From: Tetraselmis striata
Taxonomy: Eukaryota; Chlorophyta; Chlorodendrophyceae; Chlorodendrales; Chlorodendraceae
DNA length: 64,000 nucleotides
Reading direction: 5' to 3'
Assembly (NCBI GenBank): GCA_006384855.1
Contig: VCJN01000489.1
Coordinates: 62,001-126,000, forward strand
Shown here: piece after piece, positions 11,768 through 21,636 of the stretch
How positions within the stretch are numbered: the stretch's first letter is position 1
Layout: the number at the start of each line of letters is the position of its first letter
Translations under genes and position numbers: made by a program
The notes under the pieces: model-generated
Told to the model about the DNA's origin: nothing
Database searches by the model: none
Seen by the model: the letters and a program-made list of their open reading frames with translations, nothing else

Positions 11768-12424
11768 GCATGGCACTCTGCAGCACAGCGTCGCACATAC
11801 AGCGCTGCCGTGCTGCAAGAAACATAAATATAATACAGGCTGCAGCGCAGCAATGCCGGCAGCGGTCAGAGGGGACTGCTGCTGCGCGACAGGGCACTCT
11901 TCAGCACGGCGTTGCAAATACGGCGCCACCGTGCTGCAAAAAACATATTAAAACAGATATACAATACAGGCCGCAGCGCGGCAATGCCAGCAGCAGTAAT
12001 GACTGGACTGATGCTGCACAGCAGTGCACTTTGCAGCACGGCGTCGCACATACAGCGCTGCCGTGCTGCAAGAAAGATAAATACAATACCGGCTGCAGCG
12101 TGGCAATGCCAGCAACAATTAGAGAGGATTGTTGCTGCGCGGCAAGGCACTCTGCAGCAAGGCGTCGCACATACAGCGCTGCCGTGCTACAAGAAACATA
12201 TATACAATACCGGCTGCAGCGCGGCAATGCTGGCAGCAGTCAGAGAGGACTGCTGCTGCGCGGCAGGGCACTTTGCAGCACGGCGTCGCACATACAGCGC
12301 TGCCGTGCTGCAAGAAACATAAGTACAATACAGGCTGCAGCGCGGCAACGCCGGTAGCAGTCAAGAGAGGACTGCTGCTGCGCGGCAGGGCACTCTGCAG
12401 CACGGCGTTGCACGTGCAGCTTAA
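11768..12424 (+). repeat. Tandem repeat, about 121-bp unit, 5.5 copies
   Basis: The anchor GCACTCTGCAGCACGGCG recurs with small changes at about 11768, 11899, 12027, 12147, 12268 and 12389, giving a unit of about 120-131 bp. Each unit contains an imperfect inverted repeat (GCAGCACGGC ... GCCGTGCTGC around about 17 nt) that could form a hairpin, followed by an A-rich AAGAAACATA stretch. Open frames crossing it merely repeat Cys/Ala/Ser words and are not taken as a gene. Confidence 0.85.
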
Positions 12425-12948
12425 AACTCTAAACCACAACTAAAACCGCAGAGTTCGATCCGACATCAACATCTACTACGAGGCGGGCGATCGTTTCCCT
12501 CTCGGAAAAGCCCGAGCAATAATAGTACTTAGCCCTTTACATGTCCTGCGTCGGCGCGCTCGCCCACCGCCTTGGCTGCACGAGCATCCAGCTCCGGCGC
12601 TAGTTCCTCGGGGTTGACCTCTGCCTCATGTCCGTGGCGAAGTGCGGGCGTGCAAATCGGCGAGGTGAAGTAGGTGCGACGGGATGTGTGGCGGGGGCCG
12701 CGGCCCGCAGCGCGAGGCGCCGCGAGGAGAGGAACATGGGAGCGCCGCCCCGACGCGCGATTTTATAATGGGCCCCGAAACTCGCGTTATACATATCCGA
12801 CGCGCGGGCGGCGGGCGTGACAAGCGGGCAAGCATAACGAGCCGTGGAGGCCGCGGACGTACCCTAACGTCAGCAAGGCGGTGGTGCGGCGCGTGGTTTT
12901 AGGGTTGGCGCGCGGGTGGGGGGTGGGGGTTGGGGGGCGGGGGGAGGC

Positions 12949-12970
12949 GGGGGGGGGGGGGGGGGGGGGG
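12949..12970 (+). repeat. Homopolymer G22
   Basis: Twenty-two G within a broader G-rich tract beginning about 12914; a strong G-quadruplex candidate. Confidence 0.9.
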
Positions 12971-13074
12971 ATGGGGCGCACCTCAACAACGGATGCCGCT
13001 AGAGCCGCGAGGTTTGCGGTCTTGCCCGCCATGCCATACCATGGGTGTCGTGGAGCAGGACACGGGGTGGCGGA

Positions 13075-13089
13075 GGGGGGGGGGGGGGG
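13075..13089 (+). repeat. Homopolymer G15
   Basis: Fifteen G in a GC-rich non-coding stretch. Confidence 0.85.
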
Positions 13090-13321
13090 TGACTGTGCAC
13101 GTCGCGTGATGATGCGCTTGTATGCGCGTGGCGTAGCGGCTCGGTGGCGGCACTCGCATAATGGGAGGCATTATTATTCTCAGTACTTTATGCTCCTCCG
13201 TCCCTTGACCAGCCCGGGAACCGAGGTCAACCTGCCTATTTTAATCTTGAGCAGGCCGCGCCCGCCTGCCGCGAGTTGCCTGCCCAGCCGCGAATTGCGG
13301 TCAACATAAATATATTTTACC

Positions 13322-13414
13322 TTGACCAGGCCGCGCTGCCCGGCCTTGAAAAGCGGTCAACCACTAAAATCTATCCTTGAGTATGCACGCCACCTGTACG
13401 CGCGGCCTGGTCAA
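13322..13414. repeat. 15-bp perfect inverted repeat
   Basis: TTGACCAGGCCGCGC at 13322-13336 is the exact reverse complement of 13400-13414. Related words (TTGACCAGCCCG near 13205, TTGAGCAGGCCGCGC near 13247, TTGAACAGGCTGCGC near 13439) surround it, so this looks like a small cluster of one short interspersed motif. Confidence 0.6.
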
Positions 13415-13499
13415 GCTAAAGATATTATCAAGCACCGCTTGAACAGGCTGCGCATGCAGGTCTCCTCGACCACATAATACCTCACCCCCCCACTACGCA

Positions 13500-13718
13500 T
13501 TGAGCTCTAATAATAGTAAGGCGGAGGGTGCCACCGACTCCATCGCATGCAGCGCGCCCGGCGCAAGTCTCGTCCAGCCGTTGAATACCGATTGGAAGCC
13601 GCAAAAGCCTCGACCGAAGAAGGACCACCCACCCAAGATCCGCCCGCGAGTTGATGCGCGCACGTCCCCCCGCTTGATCCTCGCGAAGGCGGAGCCCGCC
13701 TCTCCCGATGGCACCACG
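13500..13718 (+). pseudogene. 5' part of a reading frame interrupted by the gypsy element
   Basis: A plus-strand frame starting at 13500 encodes a Ser/Pro/Lys-rich N-terminal segment (WKPQKPRPKKDHPPKIRPR in the middle). It runs without a stop into the 5-bp target site CCACG at 13714-13718, where the retrotransposon begins. If the element and one copy of CCACG are disregarded, the same frame resumes at 21637. So this is the upstream half of an older gene or element, possibly the start of the DUF7869-type gene that follows at 22.2 kb. No domain is recognised in this half. Confidence 0.45.
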
Positions 13719-14156
13719 TGTTAGGGTTCCCACCATAACCCTGCCTGCATACCTTTACCCACACACATGTACCATCATACTCATACCACTCACTCCCTTA
13801 CACTAACACAAGAACACGCAACCAAGCTGCTCATCCGTCCACACACATATGCTTGCCACATGTATGTCACATGCTCGCCACATGCTTGCCACATGCCTGT
13901 CACATGCTTGCCACATGCATGTCACATGCTTGCCACATGCTCGCCACATGCCATGCTTTCACCAGCCATAACAACCCGATGACCCCATGATGACAACAAG
14001 CCTAGATTGCATACATGAACCTAAATGCCTACATGCAAACCGACTGCCAAACGGATAGTGGTACAAAGCCGTGTATGCCTTGGCAAACTGTAACATTTTT
14101 CCTTCGCTGCAAACCTTTTCCTTGTCTGTGCTAACGCCTCTCGCCTAAAGCTTACA
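13719..14156 (+). repeat. 5' LTR of the gypsy element
   Basis: 438 bp, TG...CA ends. Positions about 13851-13955 are a run of 10-bp units of the type CTTGCCACATG / CATGTCACATG, about ten copies, which could bind a factor repeatedly in the promoter region. Confidence 0.92.
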
Positions 14157-14157
14157 T

Positions 14158-14173
14158 TGGTTTCGCTGAGCTC
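14158..14173 (+). promoter_or_regulatory. Putative primer binding site
   Basis: TGGTTTCGCTGAGCTC lies one base after the 5' LTR and starts with TGG, complementary to the CCA end of a tRNA. The tRNA species cannot be named from here. Confidence 0.55.
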
Positions 14174-14523
14174 TAGTTAAATATCCGCCGCTGCGTTTCC
14201 ACTGCGTATGCCCGTCACCCGCCGCGCCGCCGTCGCCGCTACTGCCGCTGGCTTTGAGGCCATGGAAATCGACACCCATGTTGCCCGCGTGATCCAAGTG
14301 GAGCTCGCCAAAACTAAAACCCGCGTCCCGACTCGATACATCATCAACGCCTCCCGCATCCTCGGCGACCGCCGTGAAGTCCGCCAACTCATCGCCTTTT
14401 TTACATAACTCCGTGAGCTCATCGCCGGCATCTACTGGACCCCTACTCTTGAGGCATGGATGCTCCGCGAGTTCCCTCCAGAGTCGGACGATGGCATGGC
14501 CTATCGCGGCCTCACTTACGACA

Positions 14524-14544
14524 CCCCCCCCCCCCCCCCCCCCC
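14524..14544 (+). repeat. Homopolymer C21 in gag
   Basis: Encodes a Pro run in the capsid-like region. Confidence 0.9.
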
Positions 14545-15036
14545 GCGTGTCCCGCGAAGTCGCGCCCGGCGTGAGCGTCTCCACCATCTTCGCAGACATC
14601 GACGACTTCCAGTCCAAGCTCGTGGCATGCTTCCACTCCAACTCCAACCTGCCTTGCGTCATCATGCGTCACGCCACTGCCCTCCGCATCGCCCCTAACC
14701 ACCCCCACCTGCCGGGCACCGCCATCAAGCTCGCCCAACACCTGCGGCGCACCTTCGACCTGCTCCCGGTACATCGTCGGTACGACGAATTCACCGTCGT
14801 TGGCGTCATCCAAGCGTGCCTACCCCACTCGGATCAAGTCGCCCTCGAGGCTGCGAGCCGTCGCGCTGACGAGCCGATAGACTCCTACTCCACCATCTGC
14901 CGCCACCTTGAGGCCATCGATCTCGAGTTCGCCGCTGCCGCCAACGGCAAACGCAAATGTGCTGCCGATGCCCACCCCGCACCGCTACATCCGCCCGGGT
15001 GCTGGCCCGTTTCCCCTGCATGCCCATCCACCCCCT

Positions 15037-15062
15037 CCCCCCCCCCCCCCCCCCCCCCCCCC
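15037..15062 (+). repeat. Homopolymer C26 in gag
   Basis: Lies between the capsid-like part and the zinc knuckle, exactly where the coding frame changes. Confidence 0.9.
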
Positions 15063-15295
15063 ATCTCGCCACCACACCCGCCACCCCCTGCCTTTCTGGC
15101 TATGACCGCTATGACGGCAAATGCGATGGCTGCGGCCGAATGGGCCACTCCATCATGAAATGCTCGTCGACGGGCGAGGCTGACAAGCAGGCTTGGCGCC
15201 AGACAGTGGCTGCCAACAAGGCAGCTAAAGGTATCACTAAGCTGAACTTGAACCGCCCTACCGGTCAATGACGGTTTGGGGCCAGTCAAGATTCG

Positions 15296-15712
15296 GTGTC
15301 GAAATGTAAATCAATCGATGATCTTTCTTACTGGCCGAGTCTGTCCCCCATCCCTGAGACTATGCCTATTGGCTTGCCCCCAGTGAACGAGATAACTCCT
15401 GAGAGTGCGGCCGAGCCCTGCGTGCCGGTGTCTGCGCATGACGGTGCCTCCTCTTCAGGCCCGTTGCATGTCGAGTCGACACACTCGTTGCCTTCGCGCG
15501 AGCTGTGTCGGTTCTTGCTTGCTACCGCCGACTTTGCCATCCCAGCCGACACGGGCATTGCCAAATTGTCCGCGATTGAAAAACGCGATGTTGTCGGCAA
15601 TATTCCCGGCGCCGCCCCCACACTGCCACTAAAACCAAACCTGACCGGCCATCTGCCTGCCCACCCGACTCCACAGCCTTTGACCGTGATGAGTTTTCCC
15701 GCCTTAATTTGA
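15296..15712 (+). pseudogene. gag-pol linker of the gypsy element
   Basis: Open from about 15296 with a Ser/Pro/Glu-rich, probably disordered sequence; it terminates at 15712. Near 15670-15710 the next frame takes over (FDRDEFSRLNLSYG) and leads directly into the methyltransferase-like domain, so a single indel in the linker separates the two in this copy. No catalytic motif is visible here. Confidence 0.4.
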
Positions 15713-16374
15713 GTTACGGCCCGGTTACCCTTGACGCTTGCGCTTCGGCATTTGACGCGGTCTGCCAGAATTTTTGTTCGCGCGATAATCCGTTTACTGC
15801 TACATCGGCTGTCGGCCATATAGTGTTTATCCACCCCCCGTATGATAAATCTGCCCTGCCTTTACTCGTGCACTTTGAAGCTCAGCGTCAGGAGTCCCCT
15901 TATAACACCCGGGCTATTATTGTTTTACCCCGCTGGAATAGCGACCTCGGAAAATCCTGGCGTCCCATCTTGTCTAAGTACCGCCTCATCCACTCATATC
16001 CCGCCGGCACATATCTGTTCCACACTGCCACAACTGCCACTGATGACCTGCCTATGCCACCAACCAACTGGATCGTGGATGTTTACCTTGCCGACAACAC
16101 TGTCGACGAGCAGGCGGCCACGGCGCACAACGACAGTATGCGCTCTGAACACATCAAGGCTCTTGAGCTTGTCTTTGAGTCTAAAGGTGAGTCACATATA
16201 CCCAACAAGACCTTAAAGAAAACCCTCCAACCCCGTTTTGAAACTGATAAAGCTTTCATAACGTCAATGTCCGATCACGACTTAATACTGCTAAAACCCA
16301 GAACTACCCGACCACCCATATTTACCCCCGCTCACTATGCTTCTAGATTCCGGCGCTACACTGTGTTTTATTGA
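15676..16374 (+). pseudogene. Dam-like (N6-adenine) methyltransferase-like domain in gypsy pol
   Basis: About 230 residues. The motif set is that of the phage/bacterial Dam-like family: VTLDACAS near the start (15718-15750), a Cys-rich FCSRDNPF, then the catalytic-type motif HPPY at 15832-15843 (the DPPY/NPPY position), followed by IVLPRW and a YPAGTYLF segment. DIRS1-type retroelements are known to carry a domain of this class; here it sits between gag and protease of a chromodomain gypsy element. The SAM-binding FxGxG motif is not obvious and the first residue of the PPY motif is His rather than Asp or Asn, so activity is uncertain. The role in the element is unknown; guesses include marking or protecting cDNA, or a non-catalytic role. 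Confidence 0.6.
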
Positions 16375-16588
16375 CGAGGCCTTCGCCCGCCTGCTCAAAT
16401 TTAATACCGTACCGCTACAGAATAAAATACGTATTATTATGGCAGACGGCCGTATGACCCTGGCATCACAGTCCTGCACATTACGACTCGACATAAATGG
16501 ATATCAAGCAAATGTTGAGTTTATTGTAACCTCCTTACAGAATAACTTCGACGCCGTGCTCGGCCTTTCCTTTCTCAAAAAACCATAA
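16337..16588 (+). pseudogene. PR: Aspartic protease of the gypsy element
   Basis: The motif LLDSGATLCFID at the start is the pepsin-type D-S/T-G active site of retroviral-like proteases. It is followed by the expected hydrophobic strand pattern and ends with DAVLGLSFLKK, equivalent to the second conserved ILG/GxxFL element. It would cut Gag-Pol as a dimer. It overlaps the end of the methyltransferase-like frame by about 38 nt in another frame. After 16588 coding continues (HNPNINW and VFFYAVLREYN) through one indel at an A-run and a TAA at 16725-16727. Confidence 0.75.
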
Positions 16589-16877
16589 CCCAAATATTAA
16601 TTGGACCACCGTTCACTCACGTTCTCCGACGGACACACCGTGACATGCCCTATTGAACCTCGCTCAAGTAACGTCGATGTAGTTCACGCCAACACTATGG
16701 CTCGTGAGACACTTTAAAAAAATCCCGACACCGTGTTCTTTTATGCCGTGCTGCGCGAGTACAACGCCACGGAACACACTATTGCCCTTTCCGTAGATAA
16801 TGATATAGCCAGTGTTACTACACCCCTGCACATAAGTTTGGGGTCCCTTTTCGGCAGTCTCAAGACTTCACAAGTCT

Positions 16878-18165
16878 AGGGTACCTGAACGTAGGGTATA
16901 TGAGATGAAACCCTGGAATCTCAGAGGGCTTTATAAAACCTGCATGACGAGTGGCTCAAACCGAAGCTTAATGACCTTTGACTAGGGAATCACGCTGCAC
17001 TTGGTGCGTGGATGCGCGTCGCCTGCAACTGCACCAAAACCGGGGTCGGTATCACGCACACGCCGACGCGCGTGCATAGGCAACCAAACGGCGGGATGGC
17101 CATGAACGCGTGAGGAAACACATTGGCGAGGTGCATTTGGTTGGGGTGCAGCCGTGTGGGCGGCGGCCAGTGCATGTCGCGTTGCGATACTGGCATGGCA
17201 TCAGTGTCGGCCACGCGCGGCAACACCCCCTTGGCTTCAAAACGCTATAACTTCTCAGGGTTTGCTCAGAAAACCTTTTCAAAAATATCACGCCATTCCT
17301 CGTTCAATTCTGCGTCGGGAACACTCTTCCATAATCACATAATCGATTTTTTTGGTCTCCGGAAAAAATTCCCAAAGATGATCATCCAAGTTGCCCCTCA
17401 CTGCCTCATGTGCCCACCCATATCGGGCGCGTGGCTTTGCGCCAAGTGCGTGTCTAAGCCCCATACTCAGTTGCGCGAGAGCGTTATGTATGTGGATGAC
17501 CACGGACCACCAACACTTGGCATGTGCCACCTCCTAGCGATACACACATCTACCAGCCAAAATGCCATTTTCCACAGCATTTTTCAAGGAATTTCATATT
17601 AATCAAAATCCACGCCCCTACCGCGCCACCCCGCCCACGAAACGGTGCAACTGGCATTCCACCACGCGCCCCCATAGTAGAGCATTGCCCTACGCCAAGG
17701 GGGGCATCGAGCGCCTCTCCTACGTGCGTTCGCCACAGAAACAGCAGCATTTTCACCCCAAAACTGCTCCCCACAGTGGCCAACTTGACGCTGGGGTGTC
17801 ACGTCGTGCCTATAGCGACATGCTTTCAGTGGCCTACACGCACGGTGTGTGCAACTTATGCCAAGGGCCGTATCCACCGAGTTTGGTGCGACGAGTGCCG
17901 CTATTTCCATAGGTTTGGACGGTTGGCGCAACCCACAACTTTCTGGCGCCAACGCACCATGCAATGATTTCGCGTTTTTGAAAGGGCGCCCACAAATGGT
18001 CGTGTTGTCGCGCGGGTGGGTATAAAGCGCACAATAGGCGTTCGCCCGAACTATTCCCACTGTAGTTAGCATGTATGCACATGCGGCCGGTGTTATCCTC
18101 GCCCATGCATGCGCTTTGCGATCGAAAATGCAAAACCCGGACTTATGTGGAGGGGTGTAATAATG
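16878..18165. mobile_element. 1.29-kb insertion of unknown type inside gypsy pol
   Basis: Gypsy-like coding stops at about 16870 and resumes at about 18166. The 8-bp word ACAAGTCT occurs at both edges (16870-16877 and 18166-18173), as expected for an 8-bp target duplication. I see no terminal inverted repeat, transposase or LTR. Internal sequence has several CCACGCGC/GGCGCCAA words and short spurious frames only. It could be a non-autonomous DNA transposon with diverged ends. The duplicated word could also be chance. Confidence 0.4.
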
Positions 18166-18890
18166 ACAAGTCTGCCAAATATACCCAACAAATCCGTTCC
18201 CTCCTATTTAAACACAAAAGTATTTGCCAACCATTGGACTGCCTCCCGCAATCCCGCCCGGGCTTTGATTTCGAAATGCCCCTACTCCCCGATGCCCAAG
18301 TGCCACCTGGCAAAATATATCGCCTATGCCCTGCCGAGTTGGATGAGTTAAAAAAGCAGTTAAATGACTTTCTCGACGAAAGGCTTTATTAGATAGTCGT
18401 TCTCACCTCACGCTGCACCCGTCCTATTCGCCCGAAAGGGCAATGGCGGCCTGCGCATGCGCATTGATTATCGCCAACTAAATAAATATACGCGCCAAAT
18501 AGAATTCCCAATCCCGCACGTTGACATGCTACTCGAGATGCTCTCCGGCGCTGCAGTTTACTCAGCTCTTGACCTTACCCTGGGCTATCACCAACTCCGC
18601 ATCAAAGACTCCGACGTTCAGAAAACATCCTTCAAAACTCAGTTTGGCCAGTTCGAATTTCTGGTTATGCCATTCGGCCTGTCTAATGCCCCCTCGGCGT
18701 TCCAACGATGGATGAATAACGTCCTTCAACCGCACAAAACCACATTTATCCTTGTTTATCTTGACGATGTACTAGTCTTTAGCAAGTCACTCGATGACCA
18801 TTTGATTCACCTAAATACCACACTCAGCCTCCTCGCCGATAACGACATACGCCTGCGATTGCCCAAATGCTTCTTCGCCAAAAAATGAGC
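18166..18890 (+). pseudogene. RT: Reverse transcriptase of the gypsy element
   Basis: The pre-RT segment (CPAELDELKKQLNDFLDE) is followed, after an indel and a TAG at 18394-18396, by SFSPHAAPVLF and then a clean frame 18457-18888. The conserved blocks are in order: GLRMRIDYRQLNK, SALDLTLGYHQL, FEFLVMPFGLSNAPSAFQ and the catalytic YLDDVLVFS (about 18757-18783). Both Asp of YLDD are present. The frame breaks at an A6 run near 18884 and the thumb continues in the next frame as LEYLGHMVS. This enzyme copies the element RNA into cDNA; this copy cannot make it from one frame. Confidence 0.9.
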
Positions 18891-19778
18891 TAGAATATTT
18901 AGGTCATATGGTTAGCCAACATGGCACACGCCTTTCCGACAATAAAATTGCTGCAATTCGCGACTGGGCCCCGCCTAGAACCGTGCAACAAATACAACAG
19001 TTCCTTGGATTCTGCAATTTCTATCGTAAGTATGTCCACAAACATTCCCACATGGCGGCCCCTCTCTATGATATTTGCCGCAAGACTTAAAATTTTACTT
19101 GGGGAACGCGAGCATGTCGCCCTTAATACCCTTAAACAATCACTATGCTCAGCCCCAGTCTTAATGACTCATGCAACGGGCCCAGACGCCGAGTTTGTAG
19201 TCTCAACAGATGCTTCCAAATATGCCCTAGGCGCAGTATTGCTGCAGAAGGACTCCGCCGGCCACCTCGGACCATGCGCTTACTATGCTAAAGTTTTACA
19301 ACCTGCCCATACTCGATACCCCACCTATGATCAAGAACTTTTAGGTGTAGTCTGCGCATTGAACGAATGGCGCTGCTATATCGAAGGCAGCTGCCGCATA
19401 ACTGTCATCACCGACCACGCAACACTCCGCCACTTTCCCGATCAGCCCGCGCTAGGCCGCCGTCACTCCCTGTGGCTTAGTGTTATTACCCCATACCTTG
19501 CTAATCACCCCCGCACCGGTAAACCCGTCCTACAGATGTTGTATCGCAAAGGATCCCACAACGAAGCTGATGCCCTGTCCCGCCGTCCAGACTTACACCA
19601 TGCCTTAACTGAACACGACACCCAACTTCTTGATAAAGATCTGGAGGACATGCATGATTTCCTCTCAACCATGTGCCACCTACAAGTTAATCCTGAATTA
19701 CTTGTTCTCATCCGCCACGGCTACACAACCGACGCACATTATTATGGCAATCGCTTCCCCATTGGAGTGGATGGCTGA
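18890..19778 (+). pseudogene. RH: RT thumb/connection and RNase H of the gypsy element
   Basis: The connection segment (VQQIQQFLGFCNFYRKY) ends at an in-frame TAA (19088-19090) placed inside a conserved KT-NFTW context. After a further indel the RNase H domain follows in one long frame: STDASKYALGAVLLQ (first Asp), YDQELLGVVCALNEWR (Glu), ITDHATLRHF (Asp) and NEADALSRRPD (last Asp), all four acidic positions present. RNase H removes the RNA strand during cDNA synthesis. The Ty3/gypsy order RT-RH is intact. Confidence 0.88.
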
Positions 19779-20700
19779 TAAGGTTTGCTTGCCAACGTCA
19801 AATACACCCCTGCTTAACTTAATTATCCAGGAATTCCACGACGCGGACGGTCACCCCGATGCAGAACGCACGCTCGCCAGCATCTCTAAAACATTCTGGT
19901 GGCCCCACATGCGCAAAACCATAAAACATTACTGCCCGACCTGCCAACGCATAAACAATTCCACCCAACGCCCCCTTGGCTCTTTGTCACCTCTAACCAA
20001 AGGCACACGGCCCTGGGAAGTTATTTCCATGGACTTTATCACCGGCCTCCCTGCGCAAAATGGCTTCGACACTATCGCCACGTCTGTCTGCACTTTTACT
20101 AAACAAGCCCACTTCATCCAATGCAGTATTCATACAGACGCCTCCCAACTCGCTCGCTTGTTTATCGAGAACATTTTTCGCCACCACGGCCTTTGCCGCA
20201 CCATCATATCTGACTGCGATCTCCGATTCATCTCGACCTTCTGGCAAAATATGTTCCGATCTTTACGTACGAAATTAAACATCATTTCCTCGTACCAACC
20301 CCAAACAGACGGACAAACCGAACGTACGCACCGCACCATTGAACAAATCCTCCGCTCTTTCGTGCACCAAAACCACACTGAATGGCTCTATAATTTGTCT
20401 CTCGCCGAATTCAGATACAACAACGCATATCACTCCGCGATTAATAAACGCACCCCGTTCGAGACATGCTATGGCATGAACCCGCTTACACCCGCACACC
20501 TCTTGTTTCAACCGGTCAACCCCGCGGATCACATTGATATCGTTCCACGGATACACCATACCCATGCCGTAATCACAGAAGAACTAAAACTCGCCGACGC
20601 ATACCAAATAGCATATGCCAACCGTAGAACTCGTCCCGACGAATTCACCGAGGGCGACAGAGTGTGGCTTAGTTTCCACACAACACCTCCTGCTCCGCAA
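19779..20700 (+). pseudogene. IN: Integrase of the gypsy element
   Basis: A zinc-binding HHCC region comes first: HDADGH for the His pair, then FWWPHMRKTIKHYCPTCQ for the Cys pair. The DDE core follows: MDFITGLP (first Asp), SDCDLRF (second Asp) and QTDGQTERTHRTIEQ (Glu), all present, then LAEFRYNNAYHSA. It runs in one open frame from before 19779 to about 20690, where it shifts. It inserts the cDNA into the genome. This is the longest undamaged part of the element. Confidence 0.9.
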
Positions 20701-21076
20701 CCAACAAGTTCGCAAATTCCGCCAATGTTACATCGGCCCGTATCCGATCGTCCGCAAAATTTCCTCGCGAGCCTACCAACTTCGCCTGCCCACCAGCATG
20801 GTCTGCCACCCCGTGTTCCACATCTCTCGCCTGCTCCACTGTGAATCCCCAGACACTCCCGCCGATAACATACCTGGCCGCATTGAGCCCCCGCAAGACG
20901 AATATATCGTCGATGCCATTCGCGACCACCGCATTGACCAACACTCGCCACACCATGCCCGCGGCCCTGCCTTAGTTGTTCTTGTGCATTGGTCCGGCTA
21001 CGACGATTCCCACGACTCATGGGAACCCTATGCCAACCTCAAAATATGTCGATATGCTGAATGTCTATGCCCGTAA
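20690..21076 (+). pseudogene. Integrase C-terminus and chromodomain
   Basis: In a frame different from the integrase core, the GPY/F-type module (YIGPYPIVRKISSRAYQL ... CHPVFHISRL) is followed by a chromodomain: EYIVDAIRDHRI, a Pro/His linker, then LVHWSGYDDSHDSWEPY, with the aromatic residues expected for methyl-lysine histone binding (Tyr, Trp, Trp). It ends in TAA at 21074-21076. Such C-terminal chromodomains direct chromovirus integration to heterochromatin. The frame change near 20690 is a single-indel break. Confidence 0.85.
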
Positions 21077-21193
21077 CACACCTTCCCTCCGCCTTATGCT
21101 TACGCAACATGATTATCATATCCTGTCTGCCAAATACCCCGCCCGCTTTCCTTTACGTATCCCGTAGGGCTACGTTTTTGGGCCGAGATGGAA

Positions 21194-21631
21194 TGTTAGG
21201 GTTACCACCATAACCCTGCCTGCATACCTTTACCCACACACCTATACCGTCATACTCATACCACTCACTCCCTTATACTAACACAAGAACACGCAACCAA
21301 GCTGCTCATCCGCCCACACACATATGCTTGCCACATGCATGTCACATGCTCGCCACATGCTTGCCACATGCCTGTCACATGCTTGCCACATGCATGTCAC
21401 ATGCTTGCCACATGCTCGCCACATGCCATGCTTTCACCAGCCATAACAACCCGATGACCCCATGATGACAACACGCCTAGATTGCATACATGAACCTAAA
21501 TGCCTACACGCAAACCGACTGCCAAACGGATAGTGGTACAAAGCCGTGTATGCCTTGGCAAACTGTAACATTTTTCCTTCGCTGCAAACCTTTTCCTTGT
21601 CTGTGCTAAAGCCTCTCGCCTAAAGCTTACA
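21194..21631 (+). repeat. 3' LTR of the gypsy element
   Basis: 438 bp, matching the 5' LTR except at about 10 positions. Preceded by a purine-rich GGGCCGAGATGGAA that could serve as polypurine tract. Followed at once by the target duplication CCACG. Confidence 0.92.
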
Positions 21632-21636
21632 CCACG

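Larger units (their letters stand above)
12425..13499. other. No supported gene; G-runs and short inverted repeats
   Basis: Low-complexity GC-rich DNA with G runs at 12949-12970 and 13075-13089. From 13200 to 13450 there are several copies of a TTGACCAGGCCGCGC word in both orientations. Confidence 0.5.
14208..15271 (+). pseudogene. gag: gag of the gypsy element, with CCHC zinc knuckle
   Basis: Starts at ATG 14208 (MPVTRRAAVAATAAG), the first ATG after the leader. The helical capsid-like region continues through a TAA at 14406-14408 in the same frame and across a C21 run (14524-14544) to about residue 280. After a second C run (15037-15062) coding continues in another frame, which holds the zinc knuckle CDGCGRMGHSIMKC (15122-15163; C-X2-C-X4-H-X4-C) that binds RNA for packaging. 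It ends in TGA at 15269-15271. Length and layout fit a gypsy gag; the stop and the frame change make this copy defective unless slippage or recoding occurs. Confidence 0.75.
13719..21631 (+). mobile_element. Ty3/gypsy chromovirus-type LTR retrotransposon, full length, inactivated
   Basis: Two LTRs of 438 bp (13719-14156 and 21194-21631) begin with TGTTAGGG and end with CTTACA. They are flanked by a perfect 5-bp target duplication, CCACG, at 13714-13718 and 21632-21636. By eye the LTRs differ at about 10 positions (near 98% identity), so insertion is fairly recent. The internal order is gag with a CCHC knuckle, methyltransferase-like domain, aspartic protease, reverse transcriptase, RNase H, integrase and chromodomain, which is the Ty3/gypsy order plus one extra domain. 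The frame is broken by several indels and in-frame TAA/TAG codons. A 1.3-kb foreign segment sits between protease and reverse transcriptase. Confidence 0.93.

Noticed and set aside
11644-12357. 237-residue open frame across the 121-bp repeat
   Set aside because: It only repeats words of the tandem unit. Similar frames exist on both strands and no domain is visible.
14145-14813. Minus-strand 222-residue Gly/Val/Asp-rich frame over gag
   Set aside because: It is antisense to gag, whose plus-strand frames carry the zinc knuckle and capsid-like helices.
16878-18165. hAT transposon with terminal inverted repeats
   Set aside because: The 8-bp direct repeat fits, but the two inner ends are not reverse complements of each other.
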